A stretch of 64,000 nt of DNA from the NCBI GenBank assembly GCA_031772625.1, contig CM062817.1, positions 950,086,327-950,150,326 on the forward strand, read 5' to 3'. The DNA comes from Pinus tabuliformis (lineage: Eukaryota > Streptophyta > Pinopsida > Pinales > Pinaceae). Shown piece after piece: positions 22,920-34,624 of the stretch (positions within the stretch are counted from its first letter, which is position 1; every line of letters begins with the position of its first letter). The notes beneath the pieces were generated by a model that saw nothing but the letters and a program-made list of their open reading frames with translations, had not been told where the DNA came from and made no database searches. A program made the position numbers and the translations under genes.

Positions 22920-23661
22920 AGGTTTCTAAGCACGTTCAATCACAGTACTTCGATTGGTTCCTTGAAGAAGGGCAAGCTCAGACAGGGCTCTTAATACCCT
23001 GGTATGAGCTGACCTGTCTCCTCTTTCCTTCGGATTGCAACACTAGGGTCAATTTACAGTCAGCGGCAATCTCTGAGGCAAGTTTTGAAGCGAGCTCTTG
23101 CGGGAAGGGTGGTTGGTTCTTTCCGGTGGCAGCTATTTACCTGCATTCCTCATACGGAGCCAGAAAACTAGGCACAAAGCTATTTCCGGGTGATCGCATG
23201 ACTTTGGAATGGTAAGTGGTTTTGAGTTTTTGGGAGCGATTCCATTGGGCTCCCACCACGTGGCAAGGGGTGGTTAGGAATACCACCTTCCATTGTGCAT
23301 TATCAATCGGACATCTTGGCGATGTGAGTTTTATCCGAGCCGTTCGATTTCATAGATCGAATCGACGGTCAGTTTTAGTTGTGCAGTTTTGTGGGGCCAC
23401 CAGTACTTTCAAGCTTTCGAGTTATTGTAGTGGGGGTTAACGGAGTTTGAAATTAGGTTAAAAAGCATAATGTCTAACCTTAGGATTTTTTTTGTTTGAG
23501 ATGACAGCTTGGCTTTATGTAGAGGGGAGGGTCTTTTCTATGTCAGTTTGCTCGAAATATTTCCTGAGTCCTTGAAGCGTAATTGCTTTTTGTAAATTTT
23601 GTAACTTTATTTTTTGGTTATTGAAATAGAAGGATAGTCTCTTGCTTCAGCAAAACAAAAA
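22920..23661 (+). other. 3' UTR and tail of LINE 1
   Basis: Non-coding, more GC-rich and T-rich toward the end, finishing in an A-rich tail next to the duplicated target. The open frames 22892-23215 and 23216-23440 have no match and are taken as chance. Confidence 0.75.
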
Positions 23662-23680
23662 GAAAAATATGATTAACCAT

Positions 23681-25394
23681 ATTGTTTTTTATCCAACTAA
23701 ATAACTGTAATGTTCATTATATTGATAATAGAATCTTTATACACCTTTACCACATATTTTGTTACATAAACTCTTCCATCTTTGAGAGATAGCTTAGTAG
23801 AGAAAAGTGACATATTACTAAATTGAAACATAGATCTTCTATATCAATCCCTTTTTCTGCTCCTCCCCTTATAATCACATTTAAATTTACATTAGAAATT
23901 GAATAGTTCAACTAGATAGTTGAGGCAATTCTATGGAAGAATTTATACGTATACTGCATATCTAAAAAGACGCAGAAGTATCATCTACTTAGCTTGTTCC
24001 ATCTTAAAACCCTTTAGAAGAAAGAAGTGATGTCTCGGCTTCCCGTCTATTATCAGTGCCAACAAGAAGTAATGCACAAGATTAGAGAACGCTACTACCA
24101 TAGTTTGCACAGGATAATTTCATATTATAAAACTATCTTGAAAGTGAAAAGTAAAGGAAAATCTTACTAATATAATATAGTTCAAATCACAATGTGAATA
24201 AAGCCACGATAGAAGTCGCTCGCTGTAAATATGTAGTTTATGCTATTTACGTCTCTCTGCCTCACACAAACAACTGTCTAACCTAACTACTCTATCAACA
24301 AACTTGCAAGGAGAGCAACATATTGTTATCCATGAATTTTTTATAACTTTTTCTTTTTCATGTACATATTTTTCTAAAAAGTCAAGTGTTCATGGTTGTC
24401 GCACCTAGATCATGACCTCCTCTCCTAGTATGGCCTTCCAACAATCGTGTCTAAATTTCCATTGTTCCATTGGCAGATTTCCAATAACAACAATCAATAA
24501 TTAGAGCAAGTATATTTTGTTATGATAAATAAATATAGGGTTAATTTGAGTCATTGGTAGTTTATGGGTTTGATATCTCGGTAGTATATGGGCTTCATAT
24601 TTCGGTAGTCAATGGTTTTCCAATGGTATCGGAACGTAATTCCATTGTTTGTTGCTTTGGTTTCATCCATGGTATTTTGATGTAACTTTATTGTTTATTG
24701 TCTTTGGATCATTCCATTCTTGCTGAAATAATAAAAAAATCTAGCCATTCTTCACCTTATTTTTAATGGGCTTAGTTCAAATCTCATAAACAATATAAAT
24801 TTTGTCTCCAGTGATTTTGTCATGATTTTTATTTATTTGTGTGCCTTTTATATTTATGGAGGTAGTTGTATCTATTTTGGAATAAGACTTCCAAAATTTT
24901 AATTAAATTATTAATAATTGTTATGTGGATGGTAAGGGTTTAATTTCTATGGAATATCTTAGAATATTTTTAGTAGTAGTTAGAGATCAAACGTTACAAT
25001 TTATCTCAAAAATAGTTATGCTCTTTTTTCTTTTTAATGAAATTGATTAATTTTTAAAAATGTCATATGAACATATTTAATATTAACATGAGTTGTGTGT
25101 TTGTGGTATTAGTAAGACATGATATTGGCCCATGGTATTGTCACAAAACCTATTTACAAGCTAACCATATCCATAGTAAAGTGGGAGTGAATTTCCATGG
25201 TTCGTTACAAATTTTAGTTAACCCATATATTAATTATTTTTATAACTAATAATAATATTAATAATTTAGAATAAAGTCATAGTTTAGTTAAATTTTATGG
25301 TTTATTTTAATCTTGACAATGTGAGATGTATCACGAGGTAAGTCTTATGATTCCTAAAACGTCATCTAATTTATATATTTTCCATAGCTTATGT
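23681..25394. other. AT-rich intergenic stretch
   Basis: No gene was recognised. A short triple repeat of about 24 bases (TCGGTAGT-TATGGG-type units) lies at 24553-24624, followed by T-rich sequence ending GAAATAATAAAAAAA near 24735. That could be the 3' end of a decayed LINE, but no coding supports it. Confidence 0.45.
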
Positions 25395-25643
25395 TGTTGA
25401 AACTAATGGAGAATTTGTATTATTGGAGAGAGTTTGTTCATTAGTTGTGCGGATGTCCTAGTTTAAGAATTAGTTCCTACTTTTTATGAGTTAGTTCTAA
25501 CTCTCCTATTTTCATGTAAACCTATATATTCTTGATGAATAATGACCTAGGTAGAGCATTCTCTGTGAGCCATTCTCTAGGTGCAGCTTGCTCCTGAGAG
25601 ATGCTAAGTTTTTTAATATATTTGGTTTCTTCCAATTTAAACA
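25395..25643 (+). repeat. 5' LTR of copia-2
   Basis: TGTTGAAACT to TTTAAACA. It aligns along its whole length with 32372-32622. An AACCTATATATTC block at about 25526 is a possible TATA region. Confidence 0.93.
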
Positions 25644-25658
25644 TGGTATCAGAGTTGG
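25644..25658 (+). promoter_or_regulatory. primer-binding site of copia-2
   Basis: TGGTATCAGAGTTGG starts directly after the LTR. It is one base from the usual TGGTATCAGAGC complement of initiator tRNA-Met. Confidence 0.85.
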
Positions 25659-27311
25659 TGAGGTTTGCTGGCTGTGTGAGTGCCTAAGTGGCATAATTTT
25701 TCCCCTTGGTGGGTCGCACAAAAGTGGCTTGGCGAGGAGGCGAGGTGTTGAGGAAAAACATGGAATTTGTTTTTTGAAGTAGTGAGAGAAGCATTGTTTT
25801 TTGGTCAAATATACGCATTGGTTAATTGAAACTTGGTCGGAGCTCAGTGCGGTTTTGAATCTCATTCACGCGCTGATAGACCATCTCTCATGCAATGTGC
25901 GTAGATAGTGAGGATCTACTGTGTGACAGTCATGCTACTGCAGAATTGTGATCAGTGGTGCTGTGGTGGATCATTGGTGGGAAGTTGGAATTTCAAAAAA
26001 TTTCAACACCTGCCAATCTATTGGAAGTTGGGCAGACTTATTTGACTGGATTTACCCATAATTCCAATTAGTGACTCAATACAAATTATCTAGAGTAAAA
26101 TAAATTTGCAGGGAAATTGATAGTTAACCTTCAGGCACAAATAGGCTTACCCGATTGGCTGCTGGAGTGAAATATGCTAACGGAGACTCTTGATGTAATG
26201 AGAAGTTAGCGGAACCAGTAAGAGTAATGAGAAGTAAGCATATTTAGACTGGATCTAAATGATTCTTGTAATGCATCAACCAGCAAAGGGGCATGGCAGT
26301 CTTGCGCCGAAATCATCACCCCTCTCACCCCAAACGAAGATACAAAATTGTTTCCGTCATCGATGTTTTATCTGAAGTATTTTTCAGATATGTGACAGAA
26401 TTATTTTGGAGAGGGTTGCATGTTTGTTTGTGGGTGATGTTCTAGTGAGCGGAGTTTGGAGCGGCATGTTCGTGCCTGCTACCTCTAATCTGTTTCTTCC
26501 CATAATGTGGATAAGCCCAATTCATCTTAGATCAATGTGGATATGACAATTGAAGCATGGAGGCTCTCTCATAGTCAACGTGTCTCTTGAGTAACAATGA
26601 GCTGAAGCGTTTAAGAAGATCTCAAAATGTGATTTTTGGATACCCCTCTACATTCGAAGTGGCATCTCTTCCATATGGTGTTGCATTGTAAGCTACAATA
26701 GATATCGATTGATGTTTCTGAATCAGTGGTTTTCGGCTAGTATGGGATAGATAGATTTGGTGGCTTTCCCTTCGTATGGGCTTCTGGACAATCGATCTGC
26801 AAGCTAGAGGATGTTTGCTGCCCAATATTGAGATCTGTGAGTTGGAGGGTGTGACTGCCATAGAAATCAGCAACGGATTTGTAGTGCAAAATAAGCGTGG
26901 TTGACCTGTTGAGAAATGTTATTGATGAATGCAGTGGAAGTGTTGTGAAGAATGATATTGTGGAAAACATTTGGATACTGCCTTGGCATGCCCTGATTCA
27001 GTGGAAAATGTATGTACATTCTTTCGACCATTTGTTTTGATCGATGAGGATAGTGAGCTGTGAGTTGTGAATCCAACTTGATGGGTTGAGATCATATGCA
27101 ATCAATACCTCTTTTTAATTTAAGATCACCCTAGTATAAGATCGTTGGCTCTTTTTTTTACTTTTGAAAACATACATTTTGAATCAAAGATCTGGAGATA
27201 GATGTATTGGCGACAGATCTGGTAATTGAATTCATTTTTTTATCAATTGCTTAACGTTGGAAGTTTTTTTTCTAGGCAAATGCATAGATCAACTTGTCAT
27301 GATGAAATATG
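25659..27311 (+). other. long leader of copia-2
   Basis: About 1.65 kb between primer site and gag, unusually long for copia. No frame matches a known domain. The minus-strand openings at 26622-27101 overlap one another and look fortuitous. An old insertion inside the leader is possible but no boundaries were seen. Confidence 0.5.
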
Positions 27312-28620
27312 GAAGATGTGTATTTGAACTAGAGAAATAAGCTCGATCGATCTAGCTATTCAAATTGGAAATTCAAGTTGCAGACCCTACTTGAGCAGAA
27401 AAGTGCATGGGTGATCAAAAATGCGGATGAGTTGAAGCCCACTGCAGCCACAGGCAGAACAACTATAGAAATTCAAGATTGGGAGAAGAGGGAAAACAAA
27501 GTGAAAGTGCTATTGAAATTGTCAATTGAGGACTGCATTATCCCTCACATCAAAGAGTGTAAATCAACAAATGAGATCTGGACAACTCTCAAGGAGTTGT
27601 ATGAGATAAAAAATAAAAATCACCTATTATTCCTGAAGAGCAAGATTCTCTCCATCAAAATGGAGGAGAGTGAATCAGTCATTTCCTTCATCTCTCAGAT
27701 CAAGGAGCTCAGAAATAAGATGTCGATATAGGGGAGACAGTATCAAACACAAATCACATCATGGTTACCACAAATGGTATAACTGACGATTATCATATGT
27801 TTATTATAGGCCTAAATGCAAGGGAGAAAACCCCCAATTTTGAAGAATTGATAGGGATATTGATTCAAGAGGAAGAGAGGTGAATGAATCTCAAACCTCA
27901 GAATTCAGAACTAGCATTAATGGTAAAGAAAAAGCCTTTCAAAGGGAAAGCAAGCACAAGATAGAAAGGTGGAGGTACACCAGAGAAAGCCCCCTCAAGG
28001 TATGTTTTCCAACAGGCATGATTAAAGGATGAAATATTTTTACTGTGGTAAATCTCGTCACATTGCTAGAAATTTCCATAAGAAGAAGTTTGATGAAGGT
28101 CGACATAGACATAAGAAGCATGCAGGGCACTTTGTTGATGAAGATCATAATCAGAATCTCATATTGTTTGTATTTGATTCTGCTTTCTTTGTCAAAAATG
28201 TTGAAGTAGAAACTTGGTTTTTGGATTCAGGAACTTCGACTCACATGACGGGTAACAAACATTCATTCAAAAGTTTTAAAGAAACCAGTGGTGGTGTTAA
28301 TATCTACCTTGGTGATGAAAGAACCTACCAAATCAAAGGACATGGAGACATTCTTGTGATTTTGCTTGATGGAAAGATCAGAAAAATCCAAAATGTGATG
28401 TATGTACTAGGAATTAAAAGGAGTTTGATTTTTGTTTCAATGGTTGCAGATCAGAACTTGAAGGAATATTTTTTTAAAACCTATTGTGTCATTCAAGATT
28501 TGCCTGATAAACATAAACCGGTTGCATATGGAATTCGAGTTGGAGGCCTGTTTAAGTTTAATGTCACAAGTGTACCACATCATCCTTTGACTTCAACAAC
28601 AATGACAACAGATAACATTT
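27312..28620 (+). pseudogene. copia-2 gag and protease, broken
   Basis: Gag (UBN2 type) starts near SSYSNWKFKLQTLLEQ (about 27345) and continues through WTTLKELYE and ESVISFISQIKELRNKM. A TAG follows at about 27729. The zinc knuckle at about 28035-28080 reads YFYCGKSRHIARNF, so two of the three Cys of the CCHC are lost. The protease motif FLDSGTSTHMTGN (about 28219) keeps the DSG/T active site. The frame continues to about 28706 into the GAG-pre-integrase region. Confidence 0.88.
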
Positions 28621-29760
28621 GGCACCAAAGATTTGGACACATCAATCTTCCTGATTTAGTGCTGCTACGAAAAGAAAAGGTATGGTCAATGGTCTCCCTG
28701 TTTTAAAAAATGTTCATGTTGATTGTGAAGGATGTGTCCTTGAGAAGATGCACAGGGATGATTTTCCCTAAAGTTTAGATAGAAAGACGAGAGCTATACT
28801 AGAGCTTATGCACATTGATATATGTGGGCCAACGTAGACAAGGTCTTTTGGAGGTGCCTATTATTTTTTATTATTTTTTGATGATTGCACAAGATTTACC
28901 TAGGTATATTTTCTCAAAAAGAAGACTCATACTTTTGAATATTTTAAAGAGTTTAGAAGCATGGTTGAAAAACAAACAGGGATGTTCATCAAAATTCTCT
29001 GCTTAGATCAAGAGGGAGAATACAAGCATGGTGGCTTCATCAAATATTGTAAGGACCATGGGATAGTTCAACAGTTCACAGTACCCCACACTCATCAACA
29101 GAACAAGGTTGCAAAGAGGAAGAACAGAACCGTTGTGGAGTGTGCATCCAACATGTTAAAAGGTAAGAACTTGTCTAATGGTTTTTAGGCAGAAGCAATA
29201 AATACTGCAGTGTATCTAAACAATAGGAGTCCAACAAAAGGCCTTGATATTAAAACACCTTTCGAAGATTTATTCGGTTTTCACCCTGCAATTACTCATT
29301 TAAGAGTTTTAGGCTCGAGTGTTTTTGCTCATGTTCTGAAAGAGGATAGAAAGAAATTGGATTCGAAGGCCACTAAACACATTTTCATAGGGTATTGTAC
29401 ATACTTTAAAGCATATAAATTTTTAATCCCTCTACTCACAAAGTATTTGGGAGTAGGGATGTAGTATTCCATGAGCAGGTTGATGATGGAAAATGTGATA
29501 AAGGAAATGAAGAGTAGCACATGCCTTCGCTGGTGGAAGATGGAAGTGATGAAACAAGGGACAACCATGTGCAGCGACAACAACAACAACAAAAAGAGCA
29601 ATCATGTGAGGCAAGTATAGTAGGCAAGACAAGTCCACCAAGGAATGAGCAAGATAGATTTGAGGAAAGTCTGCCGCTGAGGAGATTGGGTAGGAAGACT
29701 CAATTACTAGCAAGGTATAGAGACCGTGCTCTTATAACTAGTTCTTTAAATGTTGTTTAG
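28610..29760 (+). pseudogene. copia-2 integrase, broken, catalytic Glu changed
   Basis: The pre-integrase motif IWHQRFGHINLPDL lies at about 28618. Core pieces occur in different frames: LHIDICGP (about 28808), LCLDQEGEY (about 29002) and QQNKVAKRKNRTVVE (about 29098). In the last, the catalytic Glu of the family's ERKNRT is Lys. A TAG at about 29186 sits where Gln or Trp is usual. The C-terminal part TKHIFIGY continues to about 29464, then an acidic, Gln-rich linker leads to RT. Confidence 0.86.
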
Positions 29761-29789
29761 ACCTCAAATTATAAAGAATAAATTCAATA

Positions 29790-32330
29790 TAATGAGTGGA
29801 GGGAAGCCATAGAAGAGGAAATGAGTCAATACTTAAAAACAAAACCTGGGATTTAGTTGAATTGCTAGAAGGGAAAGAACCTATAGGTTGCAGGTGGCTA
29901 CATAAACCTAAATTTAAATCAGATGGTAGTGTAGGCAAATACAAAGCTAGGATGATAGCTAAAGGTTATTCACAAAGAGAAGGAGTTGATTATGATGAGA
30001 CATTTTCTCCAGTAGCTAATCTGAATACTATTAGAATGATGATAGAATTATCTATAAAACATCATTACAGTCTACACCAACTAGATGTGAAGTTTGTATT
30101 TTTAAATGGAGAATTGAAAGAAGAGGTTTATTTCATACAACGTGGAGGATTTATCAAACAAGGGTAGGAGCATTTAATATACAAATTAAAAAGGCATTAT
30201 ATGTTTTGAAATAAGCACCTAGGTCATGGTTTGAAAAAATTGATTCATTTTTCTTATAGGATAGTTATAAGAGGAGCAAGAATGACCCAAATCTGCATAC
30301 TATGTTTTATAAAAAGTGTGTTACACAGTATTTTTCCATGCCTCCTACACTTCTCTGTGACATACCCCAACATTCCTGAAAACATAACTATTATGGAGTG
30401 TACTCATTCATATATGTAGCTCAGATCTTCCCTAAGACATCAATTGGAAAATGCGTTGAGCTTCCCCTGAAGGAAAGAGCTCTTAAACCCTAATTTGATA
30501 ATCATCGCTCTTATGAGGTTAAAAATAGTGATGATCACTTGTTGCACTATACTTGACCCGTGATGACATCGCTTTGTTCACTTGTATACCTGTGATGATC
30601 CCAAAAGGGCAATTTTCCCAAAATGGGTTAGAAGCTTTGTGACATAAAATCTTCTAGAACAACAAGCTAGAGGGTGTTCGATGTAGATGAGGTTGAATTC
30701 TCCCAACTTGGCATCTTGGTCTGATCCCTATGAGCTACCTCTTTGAGATGAGGGCCTACTCCTATCTTTTGAGATATCCTAACTCCCTTTCCCAACCTAT
30801 ATATTCATCCTCTCGAATTTGAAATGGTTGGTCAAGTTAGAGGTTGGTTGGTCTCCGTCTATTTACACCCTTATGCTAAGATTGTGCCTATATGCTACTA
30901 ATTTGGCTTGGAAAAGGAGTGCTTAGAGATCTTATCTTGGACTTGGATATTCATTCAAGGAAAGCCTATAAACATCAAGGCTTGGTTGTATGCTTCACTT
31001 TATTTTCTATTAATATACAACTACTGGTTCATTTTCCCTAAATGTGTATGTTGATGTATCTTTTAGCTTAACATTCCTTGATCAGTTAAGTAGGTTTCAT
31101 TTTAATATGCTATTTGTATTTGCATGCCTTGTTGTGTCTTTATCTCTTGTGCAGGTCTATAAACGTTGAAGGCAAAAACAACGAGCCTGTGGTGCAAGTG
31201 ATTCAAGGTCCTAAACAAAGGAGATTAAGATAGCATTAGAACAAGATAGGCCATATTCTTTGTCTCTCTTTTAAATTGCAACTTAGGAAAGTTTCTAGTA
31301 GATTGTCACTTTGCTTCCTAGACCCACTCATTGGGCTAAAGGGATCGTCTCTTTATGCAGAGAGGATTTATCTAGACAACAAAGGGGATAATTTTTTTGA
31401 TTTATTTATATGTAGATGATCTTATTATTAGAGGAAATTCTAATGAGCTCATTAAAGAAATCAAAGTGCAGATGTCACAGGTTTTTGAAATGAAATACAT
31501 TGGAGAGTTACATTATTGTTTGGGTCTTGAAGTCTCGAGGGATTTTGGGCAGACCTTTTTGTCTCAAGGAATATATGTCAGGAGATTATTGAAAAAGTTT
31601 ATAATGGATCAATGTGAGGTTTCCTCAGTGCCTTTACAGTAGAATGTCAAACTTCATAATGGAAATGGTTCTAAGGAGGTGGATGCAACACTATACAGAC
31701 AACTAGTTGGGAGTTTGATTTATCTAACTACATCTACACCTGTTTTATCTTTTGCAGTCAATGATTTCAGCTAGTTTATGTCAAAGCCTCTTGAAATTCA
31801 TTGGGTGGTAGTGAAAGGCATCTTAAGGTATATTCAAGGAACCTTAGACTTTGGTATTAAATATAATGATTCGTTTGATGTTAGATTGACAATTTTCTCA
31901 TATTCAGATTGGGCCGAAAATATGGATGAGAGACGATCCATAATAAGTTATGAATTCAGCGTTGCATCCGAGGTCATTGCATGGAGCAACAAGGAAAAGC
32001 ATATTGCATCCTTTTCTATAGCATAAGTATAGTATCAAGAGATCTGTGCAACAACGTGTGAGGCAATTTGGTTGAGAATACTTCTCCATGATGTCAGAGA
32101 AGGACAAAAATATGTTATAGTTATGAGATGTGACAATCCAAGCTCAGTCAAACTTGCAAACAATCATGTGTTTCACAAAAACACAAAGCATATTGATACA
32201 CAGTTTCACTTTGTTAGAGAGAAGGTTCAGTCAAAATAAATTTATATTGAATATTGTAATACTTGTGATAATGCAGCAAACATTTTTACCAATCCCCTTG
32301 GAAGAATTAAATTTAAATTATTGAGGGAGA
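29790..32330 (+). pseudogene. copia-2 reverse transcriptase and RNase H, interrupted by a solo LTR
   Basis: RT begins KNKTWDLVELLEGKE (about 29835) and passes LDVKFVFLNGELKEE. The reading K-stop-APRSWF follows (TAA where Gln is usual), then SYKRSKNDPNLHTMFYKK up to 30318. A solo LTR (30319-31381) breaks the domain, after which it resumes with LIYLYVDDLII (YVDD at 31409-31420). The RNase H part covers about 31860-32330, with EVIAWSNKEKHIASFS and VREKVQSK. Several stops and shifts remain even if the inserted LTR is ignored. Confidence 0.9.
30319..31381 (+). mobile_element. solo LTR nested in copia-2 RT
   Basis: A 1063-bp segment starting TGTTACACAG and ending TAGACAACA interrupts the RT exactly between two parts that join in the family. 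It is flanked by AAGTG (30314-30318) and AAGGG (31382-31386), a 5-bp duplication with one change. It contains no primer site or coding, so it is most simply the product of LTR-LTR recombination. It matches no other LTR in the window. Confidence 0.8.
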
Positions 32331-32371
32331 TGTTAGGAGTACTAGTGAACCATTTCTCCATTAAGGGGAAG

Positions 32372-32622
32372 TGTTGAAATTAATGTAGAATTTGTATTAT
32401 TGGAGAGAGTCTATTCATTAGATGAGTGTCTGTCCTAGTTTATGAATTAGTTCCTACTTTCTAGGAGTTAGTTCTAAGTCTCCTATTCTCATGCAAAAAT
32501 ATATATATTCTAGATGAATAATGATCAAGGTAGATCATTCTCCATGAGGTAGTCTCCAGGTGCAGCTTGCTCCTGAGAGCTACTAATTTTCTGAATATGT
32601 TTTGTTTCTTCCAATTTTAACA
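32372..32622 (+). repeat. 3' LTR of copia-2
   Basis: Follows TTAAGGGGAAG, runs TGTTGAAATT to TTTTAACA, and is followed by TATGT. Confidence 0.93.
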
Positions 32623-32627
32623 TATGT

Positions 32628-33537
32628 ATTCCTCATTTTTATGCCTATAAACCCCATCAAATTTATATAATTTCCCTAGATTATGTACCACTCTTTTTTT
32701 ATAACAATTAGTATGATAGTTGGTAAGCACTTATTCAATGGTAGATAATGAGTTCCTATTAGTTGTACACATAGATTTGATACTTCGAGACCTAGATATG
32801 CAATGAAATATATAGATCAAAATAAATGGGAAGATTTACTAGCTAGATATTTTGAGCATATAGAGGAGGCACAACCCTAAGTGAGTAAATCATATGGGTT
32901 CAATAGGTTATTTAGATTAGAATTATGATTAATCATAATGTGCTAATGAGAGAGTGGTTGGAACTCTTTATCAAAAATGAGGGTTGAAGGCATCATCAAT
33001 TTGAGAAGAGCTTAATATCACATTGCACATGATGTCTCTCTCTCAAGCATCGAAGGGATGAAGGACCAAATTGATGAATTAACTACTTGAATAAATAAAA
33101 GGGTCGCAAAATGTACTTATACACTAACTTGAGATTGGTTTGTTATAAGACTTATTATTGAGGCATACATATTGTAGTGTGGTGGTGCATGTTGTTATGT
33201 CTAATCAAGTTGTGGGATGGGCCACTTAGTTACAAGTATGGTAGGTTTAATCTTGTGCTAGTTTGAAGGGGAGGGGAGATGGAGGGGGGGAGCCAAAAAG
33301 TGGTATTTGATGATGTGAGATGGGTATTGAATAATATGAGAGAATGGTGCCTAGACAAATTGTAGATAGTTACCCATGTCTTCTTATAGATTCCAAGGAA
33401 AGTTTAAGAGGGAATTTTTAGGGTAATTAGGGTAAACTGAACTCAGTCAAAGTTAGTTTATTGTTTAGGTTTTATGATATTTTAATGTAATGTAGCCTAT
33501 TTAAGTGCATGAAGGATCCTTTTTTAGTTTCTTCTGG
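32628..33537. other. intergenic, nothing firmly recognised
   Basis: No coding similarity was found. The stretch 33420-33530 (promoter-like TGTAGCCTATTTAAG) followed by the 137-bp duplication could be an old LTR, but no TG...CA ends or duplication were found. Confidence 0.4.
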
Positions 33538-33790
33538 CCATTGTGAGGGCATGGTAAAATAGGAAAATATTGTAAAACATGACATAATAAAAGGTCTAGG
33601 TATTTGTTTGTGTATGTAACCCAAATGGGATGAACCACACAAATTTTTTGTCTTCCATGTTTAGTTTATTTTGTCCATTGTGAGGGCATGGTAAAAGAGG
33701 AAAACACTGTAAAACATGACATAATAAAAGGCCTAGGTATTTCTTTGTTGATGTAAGCCAAATGGGATGAACCACACCAATTTTTTCTCT
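33538..33790 (+). repeat. 137-bp tandem duplication
   Basis: CCATTGTGAGGGCATGGTAA starts at 33538 and again at 33675. Both copies continue through ACATGACATAATAAAAGG and AAATGGGATGAACCACAC with few differences. The second copy is slightly shorter. Confidence 0.9.
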
Positions 33791-34352
33791 TATAAATTTG
33801 TCATGATTTGTATTTATTTGTGTGCTTATTATTGTACCTCTTTAAACATGTCCTATTCATAAATTATGATATCTTAAACAAACCTACTTCCAAATTAAAA
33901 ATCATTATAATTAAAAGTCTGGCGTACACTTATCCTATAAGTGTACAACCTGATATAAATTCTAAACGTTGTCGAGACGAGAGGCTCATTTTACAGCCAA
34001 GTATGATGTGTAAGCATGCCCGTCTGTCATAAAGTTGAAATTTTAGTCATGTCAGCCAAAATATTTTTTTTTTTGAGTCTCTAAAAAAGCAAAAAAAAAA
34101 AAAAAAAAAAAAAAAAATTGCAAGTGAAGAAATTAGATCCATCAAATATCATGTTAGAGTCGTATTTAAAATGGACCTGTGCTAGTATTTATGAATATAG
34201 AACATGATATGAATGTTCAATGTTTTTTTTAAACATTAACTTATGTTCTTCAAATAAATGCATATAAAGAAAGAACAAAATGTGTTACATTGCTTCCCAC
34301 ATCAGAACGAGTTTAGTGCAACTCACTTAGATACTAATGGATTGCGCTAATT
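33791..34352. other. AT-rich spacer with A27 homopolymer
   Basis: Contains a 27-base A run (34091-34117). No LINE or SINE body was recognised upstream of it, so I do not call it a retroposon tail. Confidence 0.55.
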
Positions 34353-34624
34353 GGTAATGATATTTTTTTTTCCACTGGAAAAATCGTAATCTTTCATTGA
34401 TTTAGAAAAATTACATATTGTAGATGCATTTTGCATATGCTGTAAGTTCTTCCACCACACATGTGGGTAGCCGTATATTCCATTCTGTCTATTCAAAAAG
34501 CAAAAATCATCTCGCAGGATTTTATATGTTGTCATATATACATATTGCCACGCAGGGCTATCAGTTATAATATTTATTAGCTATGTACAAAATTGTTCAA
34601 AAAATATCTGTTCATATCTGTTTT

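Larger units (their letters stand above)
17028..23661 (+). mobile_element. full-length plant L1-type LINE 1
   Basis: Bracketed by a perfect 19-base duplication GAAAAATATGATTAACCAT (17009-17027 and 23662-23680), the signature of target-primed reverse transcription. It carries ORF1 (DUF4283-like plus zinc knuckle), ORF2 (endonuclease, RT, RNase H), a 740-base 3' UTR and an A-rich tail (CAAAACAAAAA). All the parts of an autonomous plant L1 are present, but both ORFs are broken. Confidence 0.95.
25395..32622 (+). mobile_element. complete Ty1/copia LTR retrotransposon 2 with nested solo LTR
   Basis: Two LTRs (249 and 251 bp), a perfect TATGT duplication (25390-25394 and 32623-32627), a tRNA-Met type primer site and a polypurine tract before the 3' LTR define a complete element of 7.2 kb. 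Pol order is protease, integrase, RT, RNase H, which is copia order. A 1.06-kb solo LTR interrupts the RT. All reading frames are broken. Confidence 0.95.

Noticed and set aside
23216..23440. 74-codon frame after LINE-1 ORF2
   Set aside because: It lies in the 3' UTR before the tail, has no family match and no conserved position in the other LINEs.
26622..27101. Overlapping minus-strand frames in the copia-2 leader
   Set aside because: Three frames overlap in the same place, with no domain and no conserved composition.
33538..33790. Tandem repeats as a CRISPR array
   Set aside because: Only two long copies without spacers, in plant nuclear DNA; none of the other repeats has repeat-spacer structure.
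34091..34117. A27 run as a retroposon tail
   Set aside because: No LINE or SINE body was found upstream. LINE 2 starts 250 bases to the right, in the opposite orientation, with its own tail.
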